From Candidatus Collierbacteria bacterium (GTDB taxonomy: Bacteria; Patescibacteriota; Microgenomatia; UBA1400; MFAQ01): a DNA stretch of 14,586 bases. The translations under genes were made by a program, and so were the position numbers. The stretch spans positions 1 to 14,586 of the forward strand of contig JAHFKQ010000017.1 in assembly GCA_023245265.1 (NCBI GenBank), read 5' to 3'. The notes beneath the pieces were generated by a model that made no database searches, was not told the origin of the DNA, and saw only the letters and a list, made by a program, of their open reading frames with translations. Below, one piece after another: positions 1 through 6,646 of this stretch (position 1 is its first letter; every line of letters begins with the position of its first letter).

Positions 1-2
1 CT

Positions 3-677
3 ATGCTCAAGATAGAAACCAAGTATCCGAATTTTTATTATTTTGTTTCCGGAGAAAATCCAAGATTACTGATTCATTCCGGAACTCACGGCGATGAGGC
101 GGAAGTGACCGAGTTTGTGATGGAGTCGCTAAGGAAATATGAGGCAAAGTTGCCTGCTTTTATTTTTGTGCCGGAGGTGACACCATCTGGAGTGGCCAAA
201 AATACCAGAAGAAACGGGGCCGGAAGAGATATGAACCGAGAGTTCTTTTCCAACTCTCCCGACCCAGAAGTCCAAGCCAATATCGAGGCCATTAAAGGGC
301 ACCATTTTGATATTTTTGTCTCCGTCCACGAGGATCCGGAACTAATGGCCTACTATCTCTATGATGTCGGACCGGGTAAAGACAGAAATGAACTGGTCCT
401 GAGACACAACCAAATTATGAAGAATCATGGAGTAGAACTACTGAACGGAATCGATGATCTGGAAGACACCAGCTTGGGCTTTGAGTTTGTGGACGGCTAT
501 AACAAAATGGATTTTCCCGAAGGAGAACCGGATGACGGCACTATCTCCGCCTGGGTCTTGAACCGCAAAATGGCGAAAGACTATCTCCTGCCGGAGATCC
601 CTGGGAAAGCCATTCGTGAGATCAAAAAATATATTGTTGACTCGTTCTTCACCGAAGTGATTTTGAAGTCTTTTTGA
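3..677 (+). CDS. M14-family zinc deacylase/carboxypeptidase (succinylglutamate desuccinylase/aspartoacylase-like)
   Basis: Predicted zinc hydrolase that cleaves an amide bond in a small acylated amino acid or peptide; the substrate cannot be told from sequence. Seen directly: a zinc-binding HGDE motif (H29, E32), an Asn-Arg substrate-carboxylate pair (N78-R79), and a third zinc ligand in SVHED (H109). The catalytic glutamate is probably E198 in a LPEIPG segment near the C-terminus, where related deacylases have a T-[LI]-E-[TV]-P-type motif. At 224 residues it is a compact single domain with no signal peptide, so it is probably cytoplasmic. The ATG is three bases from the window edge, so an upstream start cannot be excluded, but the 21 residues before the zinc motif are a normal lead-in. 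The next gene has its own promoter, so this gene is the end of an upstream unit or stands alone. Confidence 0.8.
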   Translation: MLKIETKYPNFYYFVSGENPRLLIHSGTHGDEAEVTEFVMESLRKYEAKLPAFIFVPEVTPSGVAKNTRRNGAGRDMNREFFSNSPDPEVQANIEAIKGHHFDIFVSVHEDPELMAYYLYDVGPGKDRNELVLRHNQIMKNHGVELLNGIDDLEDTSLGFEFVDGYNKMDFPEGEPDDGTISAWVLNRKMAKDYLLPEIPGKAIREIKKYIVDSFFTEVILKSF

Positions 678-684
678 GACTTTT
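666..684 (+). terminator. weak hairpin overlapping the stop codon of the M14 gene
   Basis: AAGTCT (666-671) pairs with AGACTT (677-682) around a five-base loop, followed by only a short T run. The TGA stop codon (675-677) lies mainly in the loop. The six-base stem is weak, so termination here is only possible. It would separate the deacylase gene from the CBS gene, which has its own promoter just downstream. Confidence 0.25.
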
Positions 685-713
685 GTGCCTGAGTATGCCT
701 GATGTTATATAAT
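683..713 (+). promoter_or_regulatory. sigma70-type promoter of the CBS-domain gene
   Basis: A perfect TATAAT -10 box lies at 708-713, with a partial -35 box TTGTGC at 683-688 (19-base spacer, longer than ideal). Transcription would start near 720 and give a leader of about 33 bases that contains the GGAGG ribosome binding site. This position rules out the ATG at 702, which lies upstream of the box, and supports the start at 753. Confidence 0.55.
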
Positions 714-740
714 ATCGAGGTTCCGTACTCTAAAATTATC

Positions 741-745
741 GGAGG
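741..745 (+). promoter_or_regulatory. Shine-Dalgarno site GGAGG deciding the CBS gene start
   Basis: GGAGG ends seven bases before the ATG at 753, an ideal distance. It is the clearest Shine-Dalgarno sequence in the window and chooses 753 over the in-frame ATG at 702. Most other genes here lack such a site. Confidence 0.75.
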
Positions 746-752
746 TCAAGAG

Positions 753-1196
753 ATGTCCAGAGTTTCAGACTTGCTAAAAATCGTCCACCCTGCAGAAGGT
801 AAGGTCATTACCATTCGCCCTGATGCTACCATCCAAGCTGCAGCCAAGGTGATGAAGGAAAAGAATATTGGGGCGATGCCCGTCGTAATCGACGGAGTGG
901 TGGTAGGAATAGTTTCCGAGCGCATATTCAGTCAGGAAATAACGGCGGCTGGTATAGATTCCAGTACCGTCAAAGTGGCCGACTATATGAGTCCGGATCC
1001 GAAATCCGTCACACCGTTGACCGACATGATGGACTGCCTGTCGATAATGCAGGACAGTAATTCCAGCCATGTCACCGTCATTGATGAGGAGAGATTGGTG
1101 GGAATAATCTCGCTCAGAGATGTGCTTAAAGCGAACTTAAAAGAAAAATCGCTCGAAGCTGAACACCTGGGAGAATATTACAGACTACCCCGATAA
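753..1196 (+). CDS. two-CBS-domain protein
   Basis: Stand-alone tandem CBS protein of 147 residues. CBS pairs usually bind adenosine nucleotides (AMP, ATP, SAM or related) and act as energy or ligand sensors, often on a partner protein; no partner is fused here. CBS1 spans about residues 14-66, with a GIVSER segment typical of the family; CBS2 spans about 75-132, starting at VADYMS and ending in GIISLRDVL. No membrane segment or extra catalytic domain is present. The start at 753 is chosen because of the GGAGG site and the TATAAT box upstream; the longer reading from 702 adds 17 residues outside the domain. It is a single-gene transcription unit bounded by its own promoter and a strong terminator, so expression is probably independent of neighbours. 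Confidence 0.88.
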   Translation: MSRVSDLLKIVHPAEGKVITIRPDATIQAAAKVMKEKNIGAMPVVIDGVVVGIVSERIFSQEITAAGIDSSTVKVADYMSPDPKSVTPLTDMMDCLSIMQDSNSSHVTVIDEERLVGIISLRDVLKANLKEKSLEAEHLGEYYRLPR

Positions 1197-1202
1197 GAAG
1201 TT

Positions 1203-1230
1203 AACCAGCCGTAAACCGGCTGGTTTTTTT
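1203..1230 (+). terminator. Rho-independent terminator after the CBS gene
   Basis: A nine-base perfect stem, AACCAGCCG (1203-1211) with CGGCTGGTT (1217-1225), closes a five-base loop and runs into a continuous T tract (1224-1230). It begins six bases after the TAA stop and is the strongest intrinsic terminator in the window. Confidence 0.92.
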
Positions 1231-1238
1231 GTGGATGT

Positions 1239-1244
1239 TAGAAT
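1239..1244 (+). promoter_or_regulatory. -10 box six bases before a GTG start (leaderless candidate)
   Basis: TAGAAT at 1239-1244 is followed by six bases and then the GTG at 1251. With initiation about seven bases after the box, the transcript would begin at or next to the start codon. No convincing -35 box is visible, since that region is the terminator stem. The same N6 spacing occurs at the msrB, NMP-kinase and gltX starts. Confidence 0.45.
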
Positions 1245-1250
1245 GAGACT

Positions 1251-1598
1251 GTGGAACCTCAAAAAGAGTATGTCATGAGATGTCGCTATTGTTCTCAACC
1301 GATAACGACCTTCGATTATTTTTGCCCCAGCTGTGGGAAGAAATTGAAAGATAGGCCGGTTTCAACTGATTTTTGGCCGCTAGTTTGGCTATTTGCTTTG
1401 AGTGCGCTTTTCCCTCCATTTGGAATAGGAAGGACCTTGCGCTATATCAAAGCCGACGAGGAAAAAGCTAAGATGATGGGATGGATTTCTTTGATAGTGA
1501 CCATCGTCGCTTTCACTTTGACCATCTGGATTACCAAGAGGACGATGGATAATCTAAATAAACAAATCAACTCTCAACTGCAAAACTATAATTTTTAG
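1251..1598 (+). CDS. small zinc-ribbon membrane protein
   Basis: A 115-residue protein of unknown role with an N-terminal zinc ribbon, CxxC at 11/14 and CPSC at 25/28, followed by two hydrophobic helices (about 41-60 and 77-97) and a short polar tail rich in Asn and Gln. The ribbon should be cytoplasmic, with the two helices forming a hairpin in the membrane. Many bacteria have similar 'zinc-ribbon plus two TM' proteins with no known function. The GTG at 1251 is chosen because TAGAAT lies six bases upstream; an ATG at 1275 would start just before the first cysteine and is the alternative. The gene converges on msrA with three bases between the stops and has no visible terminator. Confidence 0.75.
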   Translation: MEPQKEYVMRCRYCSQPITTFDYFCPSCGKKLKDRPVSTDFWPLVWLFALSALFPPFGIGRTLRYIKADEEKAKMMGWISLIVTIVAFTLTIWITKRTMDNLNKQINSQLQNYNF

Positions 1599-1601
1599 TT
1601 T

Positions 1602-2153
1602 TCAGCCCGGAAGATATTCTTCCTTGACATCCTTGCGGTAAAGTTCCAGGAGTTTGTGAATTTTTGGATCGATGACAAAATTACAATACGCTTGATTTTT
1701 ATTGCGTTCGTAATAATTTTGGTGATAATTTTCGGCTACATAAAAATTGGTGAAAGGGACAATTTCCGTCACAATGGGGTCGTCATACAAACCTTCTTTC
1801 TCTAAATCGGCCTTGGATTTTTCGGCGACCGACCGCTGAGTGTCATTATGATAAAAAATAACCGAACGATACTGTGGACCAACATCACCACCCTGCCGAT
1901 TCATGGTCGTGGGATTGTGAGTATGCCAAAAAATATCCAGTATTTTGGAAAATGCTATTTGTGACGGATCAAACTCAATCTGAATAGCTTCGGCATGGCC
2001 GGTTTGACCGGTACTGATTTCATCGTAAGTGGGATTGGCGACGGTCCCTCCGGCATAACCGGGAGAAACTGAAATAATTCCCTTTAAGCGTTTGAAGATC
2101 GCCTCGGTACACCAAAAACATCCGCCTGCCAGGGTGGCAATTTCTTTAGTCAT
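1602..2153 (-). CDS. msrA: peptide-methionine (S)-S-oxide reductase MsrA
   Basis: Reduces the S epimer of methionine sulfoxide in proteins and free methionine, using thioredoxin or a similar reductant. The family motif GGCFWC is near the N-terminus with the nucleophile at C12; further hallmarks are the GYAGG segment, the GHAEA motif and the conserved stretch with NPTT and GDVGPQYRS. At 183 residues it is a normal single-domain MsrA with no signal peptide. A further Cys near the C-terminus (in AYCNF) is at a position common in the family. It overlaps the msrB stop by eight bases, so the two are translationally coupled and transcribed from the msrB promoter. Confidence 0.97.
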   Translation of the reverse strand: MTKEIATLAGGCFWCTEAIFKRLKGIISVSPGYAGGTVANPTYDEISTGQTGHAEAIQIEFDPSQIAFSKILDIFWHTHNPTTMNRQGGDVGPQYRSVIFYHNDTQRSVAEKSKADLEKEGLYDDPIVTEIVPFTNFYVAENYHQNYYERNKNQAYCNFVIDPKIHKLLELYRKDVKEEYLPG

Positions 2154-2535
2154 TTTTTATTTCCGGGAGGGACTCTCCTTCTTTAATAAAACGAATTGCC
2201 AGAGAATTGACACAATGTCGGGTATCTTTGTCGGTGAATTTCTCGCCCTCGAACACATGGCCCAAGTGAGCATGACAGTGGGCACACTCGATTTCCGTAC
2301 CAGGACTAAATAAATTGGTTAGCCGACTGACCGCACCGGGAAACGAATCATCAAAGGCGGGCCAGCCGCAGCCGGCATCGAACTTGGCCTTAGAAGAAAA
2401 AAGCGGGGTATTACAACGGCGACAGATGAAGATTCCGGCTTGATAAAAACTATCATACTCACCGGAAAAAGGCATTTCAGTGCCTCGATCTTCGATGATT
2501 TTTTTCTCCTCCGGGTTAAGATTGTTGTAAGCCAT
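2146..2535 (-). CDS. msrB: peptide-methionine (R)-S-oxide reductase MsrB
   Basis: Reduces the R epimer of methionine sulfoxide, complementing MsrA. Visible residues: zinc ligands CRRC (38/41) and CAHC (84/87), GCGWPAF with C56 as possible resolving cysteine, the HLGHVFEG block, and the catalytic C108 in RHCVNS. At 129 residues it is a standard stand-alone MsrB. It is the first gene of a two-gene unit with msrA; many bacteria fuse the two domains, here they are separate but overlapping. The start has no Shine-Dalgarno; instead a TATACT box ends six bases before the ATG, suggesting a leaderless transcript. Confidence 0.97.
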   Translation of the reverse strand: MAYNNLNPEEKKIIEDRGTEMPFSGEYDSFYQAGIFICRRCNTPLFSSKAKFDAGCGWPAFDDSFPGAVSRLTNLFSPGTEIECAHCHAHLGHVFEGEKFTDKDTRHCVNSLAIRFIKEGESLPEIKND

Positions 2536-2541
2536 TAATTC

Positions 2542-2549
2542 AGTATACT
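2542..2549. promoter_or_regulatory. palindromic bidirectional -10 element (msrB / GIY-YIG)
   Basis: The perfect palindrome AGTATACT contains TATACT on both strands. On the minus strand TATACT (2547-2542) is followed by six bases and the msrB ATG, leaving no leader. On the plus strand TATACT (2544-2549) would start transcription near 2556, about 15 bases before the GIY-YIG ATG, with TTGTTG at 2522-2527 as a possible -35 box (16-base spacer). The identical eight bases occur in the other divergent gap at 12020-12027. Confidence 0.6.
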
Positions 2550-2570
2550 AATTTAGAACTATTTTTTTAT

Positions 2571-2825
2571 ATGCCCTTTTTTGTTTATATTCTCCGGACC
2601 TCAGCCAATACCCTGTATATCGGACAAACCAATAATCTGGTGAGAAGGCTCAGAGAACACCAGGGGAAAACGAGTAGATCGGCCAGATATATCCGCTGTT
2701 TTGAGAGCGCCGAGTTGGTTTACTCTGAAGAACAATCATCCCGAGGAGATGCTTTGCGCAGAGAAAGAGAGCTTAGAAAATGGACCAAAGAAAAGAAAGA
2801 AAAATTAGTGGCGGGGACAATTTGA
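2571..2825 (+). CDS. GIY-YIG domain protein (UPF0213/YhbQ-like)
   Basis: Small single-domain member of the GIY-YIG nuclease superfamily. The two signature strands are VYI (residues 5-7) and YIG (16-18), followed by the conserved NLVRRLREH helix with a catalytic-type arginine. The C-terminal part contains ALRRERELRKW, matching the UPF0213 group, where the E in this helix is a likely metal ligand. At 84 residues it is the usual size for the group, whose role is not well defined; DNA repair or turnover functions have been proposed. The start is preceded by a U-rich stretch and no Shine-Dalgarno. It is divergent from msrB across 35 bases and is followed by a separate promoter, so it may be monocistronic. 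Confidence 0.9.
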   Translation: MPFFVYILRTSANTLYIGQTNNLVRRLREHQGKTSRSARYIRCFESAELVYSEEQSSRGDALRRERELRKWTKEKKEKLVAGTI

Positions 2826-2828
2826 GGG

Positions 2829-2857
2829 TTGTGTTTTGAGATCTTGAGCCATAGTAT
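2829..2857 (+). promoter_or_regulatory. promoter of the NMP-kinase/glycerate/transketolase operon
   Basis: TTGTGT (2829-2834), a 17-base spacer and TAGTAT (2852-2857) form a reasonable sigma70-type promoter, followed by six bases and the ATG at 2864. Initiation would fall at or next to the start codon, giving a leaderless first gene. It is the only good promoter candidate seen for the five-gene run. Confidence 0.55.
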
Positions 2858-2863
2858 CTTTAT

Positions 2864-3466
2864 ATGTCATTTCCAATCCAACAAATTGTGGTTTTTATCG
2901 GCCCGGAAGGTTCCGGAAAGACTACTCAAGCTTTGAAGTTAAAGGCCGAAACTACCTGGCCTTATATCTCGACCGGGGACATCATCAGGAATTTAGCCGC
3001 TACCGACTTTAGCACTAAGTACGGTGAAGAATGTCGAAGATTAGCAGTCGACCATGGATACCTTTCCGGCCAATCATTAGTCGAAATTTTAGCTAACCGC
3101 TTGAAAGAAGCCGATACGAGCGAGGGTTTTATTCTGGATGGTGGAATGAGAACCATAGAAGAAACAGTTAAGTTTCAATGGGTCTTGGAAACTGCTGGAC
3201 GGAAGGAAATACCATTAAAAACAATCCTTTTACAAACGGACGATGAGGTATGTCTGGAACGGTTAGCGGGTGAAGGGGGGCGTAAGCGAGCCGATGATAC
3301 TCACGAAGGGGTTAAAAAAAGACTGGCCAATTATCACTATAAATTAAAAGAGCGATTGACCATCATCCAAGAACAAGCCGGTTGGGAACTGATCGAAGTC
3401 GACGCTACACCGGAGATGGAAGAAGTGTATAAAAGGGTGCGAGCCGCCTTGACGGACGGTAGATGA
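2864..3466 (+). CDS. adenylate kinase-family nucleoside monophosphate kinase
   Basis: Transfers phosphate from ATP to a nucleoside monophosphate. The P-loop GPEGSGKTT (13-21) is near the N-terminus, followed by STGDIIRNL, the NMP-binding motif of adenylate kinases. GFILDGGMRT aligns with the family's GFxxDGFPRT, but Phe-Pro is replaced by Gly-Met. The later RADD segment and its downstream Arg fit the R-x-DD catalytic block. The zinc-type LID insertion is missing, so this is a short form of 200 residues. AMP is the most likely substrate from the STGD motif, but the altered motif leaves CMP, UMP or another NMP possible. It begins a tightly spaced run (11 bases to the next gene). Canonical adk usually lies in the ribosomal protein cluster, so this may be a second copy. 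Confidence 0.78.
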   Translation: MSFPIQQIVVFIGPEGSGKTTQALKLKAETTWPYISTGDIIRNLAATDFSTKYGEECRRLAVDHGYLSGQSLVEILANRLKEADTSEGFILDGGMRTIEETVKFQWVLETAGRKEIPLKTILLQTDDEVCLERLAGEGGRKRADDTHEGVKKRLANYHYKLKERLTIIQEQAGWELIEVDATPEMEEVYKRVRAALTDGR

Positions 3467-3477
3467 TAAACTGAATT

Positions 3478-4761
3478 GTGTACAAAGCCACCGGCTTAAT
3501 CAAAAATTACGCGACTCTGGCCTCAACCGGAAAACGAAAAATAGCGTTGAAAATCTTGGAGGCTGGGCTCCTCGCCATACAACCGGAACAGATATTTAAA
3601 GAAGAAATCGAACTAGAAGAGGATATTTTGAGAATTAAAAATAAGAAGGTCCGCCTGTCGAAGTATGAAAGAGTTTTCTTAATCGGGTTTGGCAAAGGAT
3701 CGGCCGGGATGGCCGAGAAAGTGGAAAAAAAACTAGGAAACTTTCTGACAAAAGGCTGGGTGATAGACACCTCGATGGGTAAGTCCAAAAGAATTTCTTA
3801 TACAGTAGGAACTCATCCCTTACCCTCCAAAGCAAATATTGATTTTACCGAAAAGGTCTTAAAAGAGACGGCCGGCCTGACCAAGAAAGATCTCGTGCTA
3901 ATTGTAATTTGTGGCGGTGGATCCGCCCTTTTTGAGGCTCCATACTCACTTAAATTAAAGGAATTAAGCGAAGTATTTGGGAAACTCATTAACTCCGGCG
4001 CCAATATTACCGAAATAAATGTAGTGCGGAAACATCTGTCTAAAGTAAAGGGAGGTGGCTTGGCAAAGCACCTTTTCCCCGCCAAAGTGATCAATCTAAT
4101 TTTCTCCGATGTACCCGGTAATGACCTGGCAGTGATTGCTTCCGGTCCCACGGTACGAGATAGATCTACGGTTATGCAAGCCGTAAAAATCCTGGAAAAG
4201 TATGGGATTAGAGGATCGATGGTACCTCGAACGGCTCTGACCGAATTACCAAAAGAAGCGGAGTATTTTGAAAATATCGAAAATATCTTGGTCTTAAGCA
4301 ACGAGACTGCCTTGGAGGCTATGAAAGATGAAGCAAAAAAACTGGGGTATAAAAGTTTTATTTTCTCGGATCGAATTCAGGGGGAGGCCAAAAAAATGGG
4401 CCGTAAATTGATCGAACAAACCCCTCCGGGGAAGATTTTAATAGCCGGAGGCGAAACAACCATAAAAGTTTCCGGAAAAGGAAAAGGTGGGCGGAATCAA
4501 GCCTTGGCCCTCGCCTCGTTGCCAATTACGGATGATACACTGATATTAGCCTTTGATTCCGATGGTCTGGATTATTGGCATTTTGGTGGAGCAATGGCCG
4601 ACAAAGAAACGACACTAAAGGCCGAAAAAGCCGGAATAAACCTCAAAGATTATCTGGCCAGAGATGATAGCGGATCTTTTTTTGAAAAGACAGGCGACGG
4701 CATTTTGACCGACAAACTAGGCTCAAATGTGACTGACTTAATTATCGTTTTAAAAATATAA
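3478..4761 (+). CDS. glycerate 2-kinase (GK-II, DUF4147/MOFRL type)
   Basis: Phosphorylates D-glycerate to 2-phosphoglycerate, an entry to lower glycolysis. The N-terminal DUF4147 domain shows GFGKGSAGMA, GTHPLP, GGGSALFEAP (from about 146), VRKHLSKVKGGGLA, and SDVPGNDLAVIASGPT (210-225). The MOFRL domain follows from about residue 320, with GGETTIKVSGKGKGGRNQ and a DSDGLDYWHFGGA segment corresponding to the usual D-G-x-D-G-x-x-x-x-A-G motif. Length (427) is normal. Older annotations call this family hydroxypyruvate reductase (TtuD), now considered wrong for most members. The start is a GTG with no Shine-Dalgarno; TAAACT lies five bases upstream but the gene is probably read from the preceding promoter. 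It is two bases from the transketolase N gene, so the two are cotranscribed. Confidence 0.9.
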   Translation: MYKATGLIKNYATLASTGKRKIALKILEAGLLAIQPEQIFKEEIELEEDILRIKNKKVRLSKYERVFLIGFGKGSAGMAEKVEKKLGNFLTKGWVIDTSMGKSKRISYTVGTHPLPSKANIDFTEKVLKETAGLTKKDLVLIVICGGGSALFEAPYSLKLKELSEVFGKLINSGANITEINVVRKHLSKVKGGGLAKHLFPAKVINLIFSDVPGNDLAVIASGPTVRDRSTVMQAVKILEKYGIRGSMVPRTALTELPKEAEYFENIENILVLSNETALEAMKDEAKKLGYKSFIFSDRIQGEAKKMGRKLIEQTPPGKILIAGGETTIKVSGKGKGGRNQALALASLPITDDTLILAFDSDGLDYWHFGGAMADKETTLKAEKAGINLKDYLARDDSGSFFEKTGDGILTDKLGSNVTDLIIVLKI

Positions 4762-4763
4762 AC

Positions 4764-5657
4764 ATGGACACTGACTTATCCGAGCAAAAATTATTTGAAC
4801 TGGCCGAAAAGGCCGTCCAAGCCCGCCAACTAGTGATCGAGATGCTCATGACAGCCGGCTCGGGACACAGTGCTGGACCGCTCGGAATGGCAGATATTTT
4901 TGCGGCTATGTATTTCCATATTCTGAAGCATGACCCGAAAAAACCGGACTGGCCGGAGAGAGACCGACTAGTACTCTCTAACGGACACATCTGCCCTATC
5001 CAATACACCGTCATGGCGATGGCAGGCTATTTTCCGATTGAGGAACTGAAAACCTTGAGAAAAATAAATTCCAGACTCCAAGGCCACCCATCTCGTCGTT
5101 ATTTGCCCGGACTGGAAACAACCTCGGGGCCATTAGGTGAAGGCATTTCTCAGGCTATCGGGATGGCTTTGGCGGCCAAGATGAACCAGGAAAAACATTA
5201 CATTTATTGTTTGACTTCTGACGGTGAACACCAGGAGGGAAATACTTGGGAAGCTATTATGTTTGCCGGGAAAAATAAAATCAGTAATCTGACCGTCGTA
5301 ATAGATCGAAATAATATTCAGATCGATGGCTATACCGAAACCACGATGCCCCTGGAGCCCTTGAAGGAAAAATATGAGGCTTTTGGGTGGTATGTCATCG
5401 ATGTCGATGGTAACAATATCCGGGCGTTTATTGACGCCGTCAAAGAAGCTAAAGCTATTTTTAATAAACCAACAGTCATTATCGCCCATACTATTCCGGG
5501 TAAAGGAGTCGACTTTATGGAGAGTAATTTCTTGTGGCACGGAATGCCACCCGATATAGCCGAAGTTCCGGGCGCTCCCCCCAAAGGAGAACAGGCTAAA
5601 AAAGCTCTGGCAGAACTGAGAACCTTGCAAGGCAAAATAGAAAGCGAACACCAATAA
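4764..5657 (+). CDS. transketolase, N-terminal (ThDP-binding) subunit
   Basis: First half of a split transketolase, which moves two-carbon ketol units between pentose and triose/tetrose phosphates. It carries the thiamine diphosphate pyrophosphate-binding motif: SDGEHQEG (DG at 153-154) ending with NN at 183-184, which holds Mg2+. Other family blocks are SGHSAGPLGMADI, LSNGHICPIQY, TSGPLGEGISQAIGMAL and the IPGKGVDFME segment near the end. At 297 residues it matches the stand-alone N subunit of archaea and many bacteria rather than full-length TktA of about 660 residues. It cannot work without the next gene. The two flanking gaps are both two bases, so translation is probably coupled. Confidence 0.95.
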   Translation: MDTDLSEQKLFELAEKAVQARQLVIEMLMTAGSGHSAGPLGMADIFAAMYFHILKHDPKKPDWPERDRLVLSNGHICPIQYTVMAMAGYFPIEELKTLRKINSRLQGHPSRRYLPGLETTSGPLGEGISQAIGMALAAKMNQEKHYIYCLTSDGEHQEGNTWEAIMFAGKNKISNLTVVIDRNNIQIDGYTETTMPLEPLKEKYEAFGWYVIDVDGNNIRAFIDAVKEAKAIFNKPTVIIAHTIPGKGVDFMESNFLWHGMPPDIAEVPGAPPKGEQAKKALAELRTLQGKIESEHQ

Positions 5658-5659
5658 AG

Positions 5660-6646
5660 ATGCTTAATCCAAACTTAAAACTAAATTCCAAAATATTTGA
5701 AGCCGAACCGGAAATGAAAGCAACTCGTGACGGATTTGGCACAGCGCTACTGACTTTAGGAGAAAAAGATTCCAACATCGTGGTTTTGACTGCCGACTTG
5801 TCCGAATCAACCAGGACTGAGGCTTTTGCCAAGAAATTTCCGGAACGATTTATCGAATGTGGGGTTGCCGAACAAAACATGGTGGCCATTGCGGCCGGAT
5901 TAGCGGCGAGCGGTAAAATTCCTTTTGTTTCCTCTTACGCAACATTTTCGCCGGGAAAAAATTGGGAAACCATCCGAACAACGGTGGTCTACAACCGAGC
6001 TAATGTCAAAATCGCCGGCCATCACAGTGGCATCATGACCGGACCGGATGGCTCGACACACCAGGCAACCGAAGATATCGCGATTACCAGATGCTGGCCG
6101 GGAATCCAAGTCATGGTTCCTTGTGACAGTATCGAAGCTCAGAAAGCCACCGAGAAAGCAGGGACAACTGAAGGACCAATTTATCTCCGATTCAGCCGCG
6201 ATAAATCAGTAGTGATGACCACAGCAGAAACCCCTTTTAACGGACAAGTCCAAGAATTTTGGGTAAGTGATAATCCGGTGGCAACTATTTTTGGTACCGG
6301 CCATGAACTTTTTTACGCTCTTTTGGCAGCAAAAGAACTGGAAACCGAAGGGGTCAATGTTTCGGTAGTTAATGTGGCGACCATTAAGCCGCTTGATGAA
6401 GAAGGAATACTCAAATTGATCGAAGTCTCCGGAGCGGCCGTCAGTGTCGAAGACCATCAGATCATGGGCGGCTTAGGAGGTGCCTTGGCAGAACTTTTTG
6501 CCAAGAAAAAACCGATACCAATGGAGTTTATTGGTTTGCAAGATACCTTTGCCGAATCGGGCAGCCCAAAAGAAATCATTGAAAAATACGGAATGGGTAA
6601 AGAGGCAATTAAAAGTGCCGTTAAGAGAGTTATTTTTAGAAAATAA
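5660..6646 (+). CDS. transketolase, C-terminal (pyrimidine-binding) subunit
   Basis: Second half of the split transketolase. The GVAEQNM motif places the catalytic glutamate that activates ThDP at E71. The pyrimidine domain continues through SSYATF and GPDGSTHQATED (H134) and a C-terminal transketolase domain follows from about residue 200 with VVNVATIKPLDEEGI and VEDHQIMGGLGGALAEL. DXS shares the architecture, but the split layout and these motifs fit transketolase better. Length 328 is typical for this subunit. Its stop codon directly abuts the ATG of the FAD oxidase, so the two proteins are almost certainly made from one mRNA. Confidence 0.94.
   Translation: MLNPNLKLNSKIFEAEPEMKATRDGFGTALLTLGEKDSNIVVLTADLSESTRTEAFAKKFPERFIECGVAEQNMVAIAAGLAASGKIPFVSSYATFSPGKNWETIRTTVVYNRANVKIAGHHSGIMTGPDGSTHQATEDIAITRCWPGIQVMVPCDSIEAQKATEKAGTTEGPIYLRFSRDKSVVMTTAETPFNGQVQEFWVSDNPVATIFGTGHELFYALLAAKELETEGVNVSVVNVATIKPLDEEGILKLIEVSGAAVSVEDHQIMGGLGGALAELFAKKKPIPMEFIGLQDTFAESGSPKEIIEKYGMGKEAIKSAVKRVIFRK

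Noticed and set aside
702..752. ATG at 702 as the CBS gene start
   Set aside because: It lies upstream of the TATAAT box (708-713) and has no ribosome binding site; 753 has GGAGG at the right distance.
1609..1623. Perfect inverted repeat GGAAGA-TAT-TCTTCC at the end of msrA, as a convergent terminator
   Set aside because: No T run follows on either strand, the loop is only three bases and it lies in coding sequence.
2092..2313. Plus-strand open frame across the msrA/msrB overlap
   Set aside because: Antisense to two clearly recognised genes and without recognisable features.
2571..2825. GIY-YIG gene as a homing endonuclease or mobile element
   Set aside because: It is a single 84-residue UPF0213-type domain with no DNA-binding region and no intron, inverted repeats or interrupted gene around it.
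3449..3472. TTGACG and TAAACT as a promoter for glycerate 2-kinase
   Set aside because: Spacing is only 12 bases, too short for sigma70; the gene is more likely read from the promoter at 2829-2857.
3507..4301. Long minus-strand open frames within the glycerate kinase gene
   Set aside because: They are antisense shadows with no domain-like content; the plus-strand gene has full family motifs.
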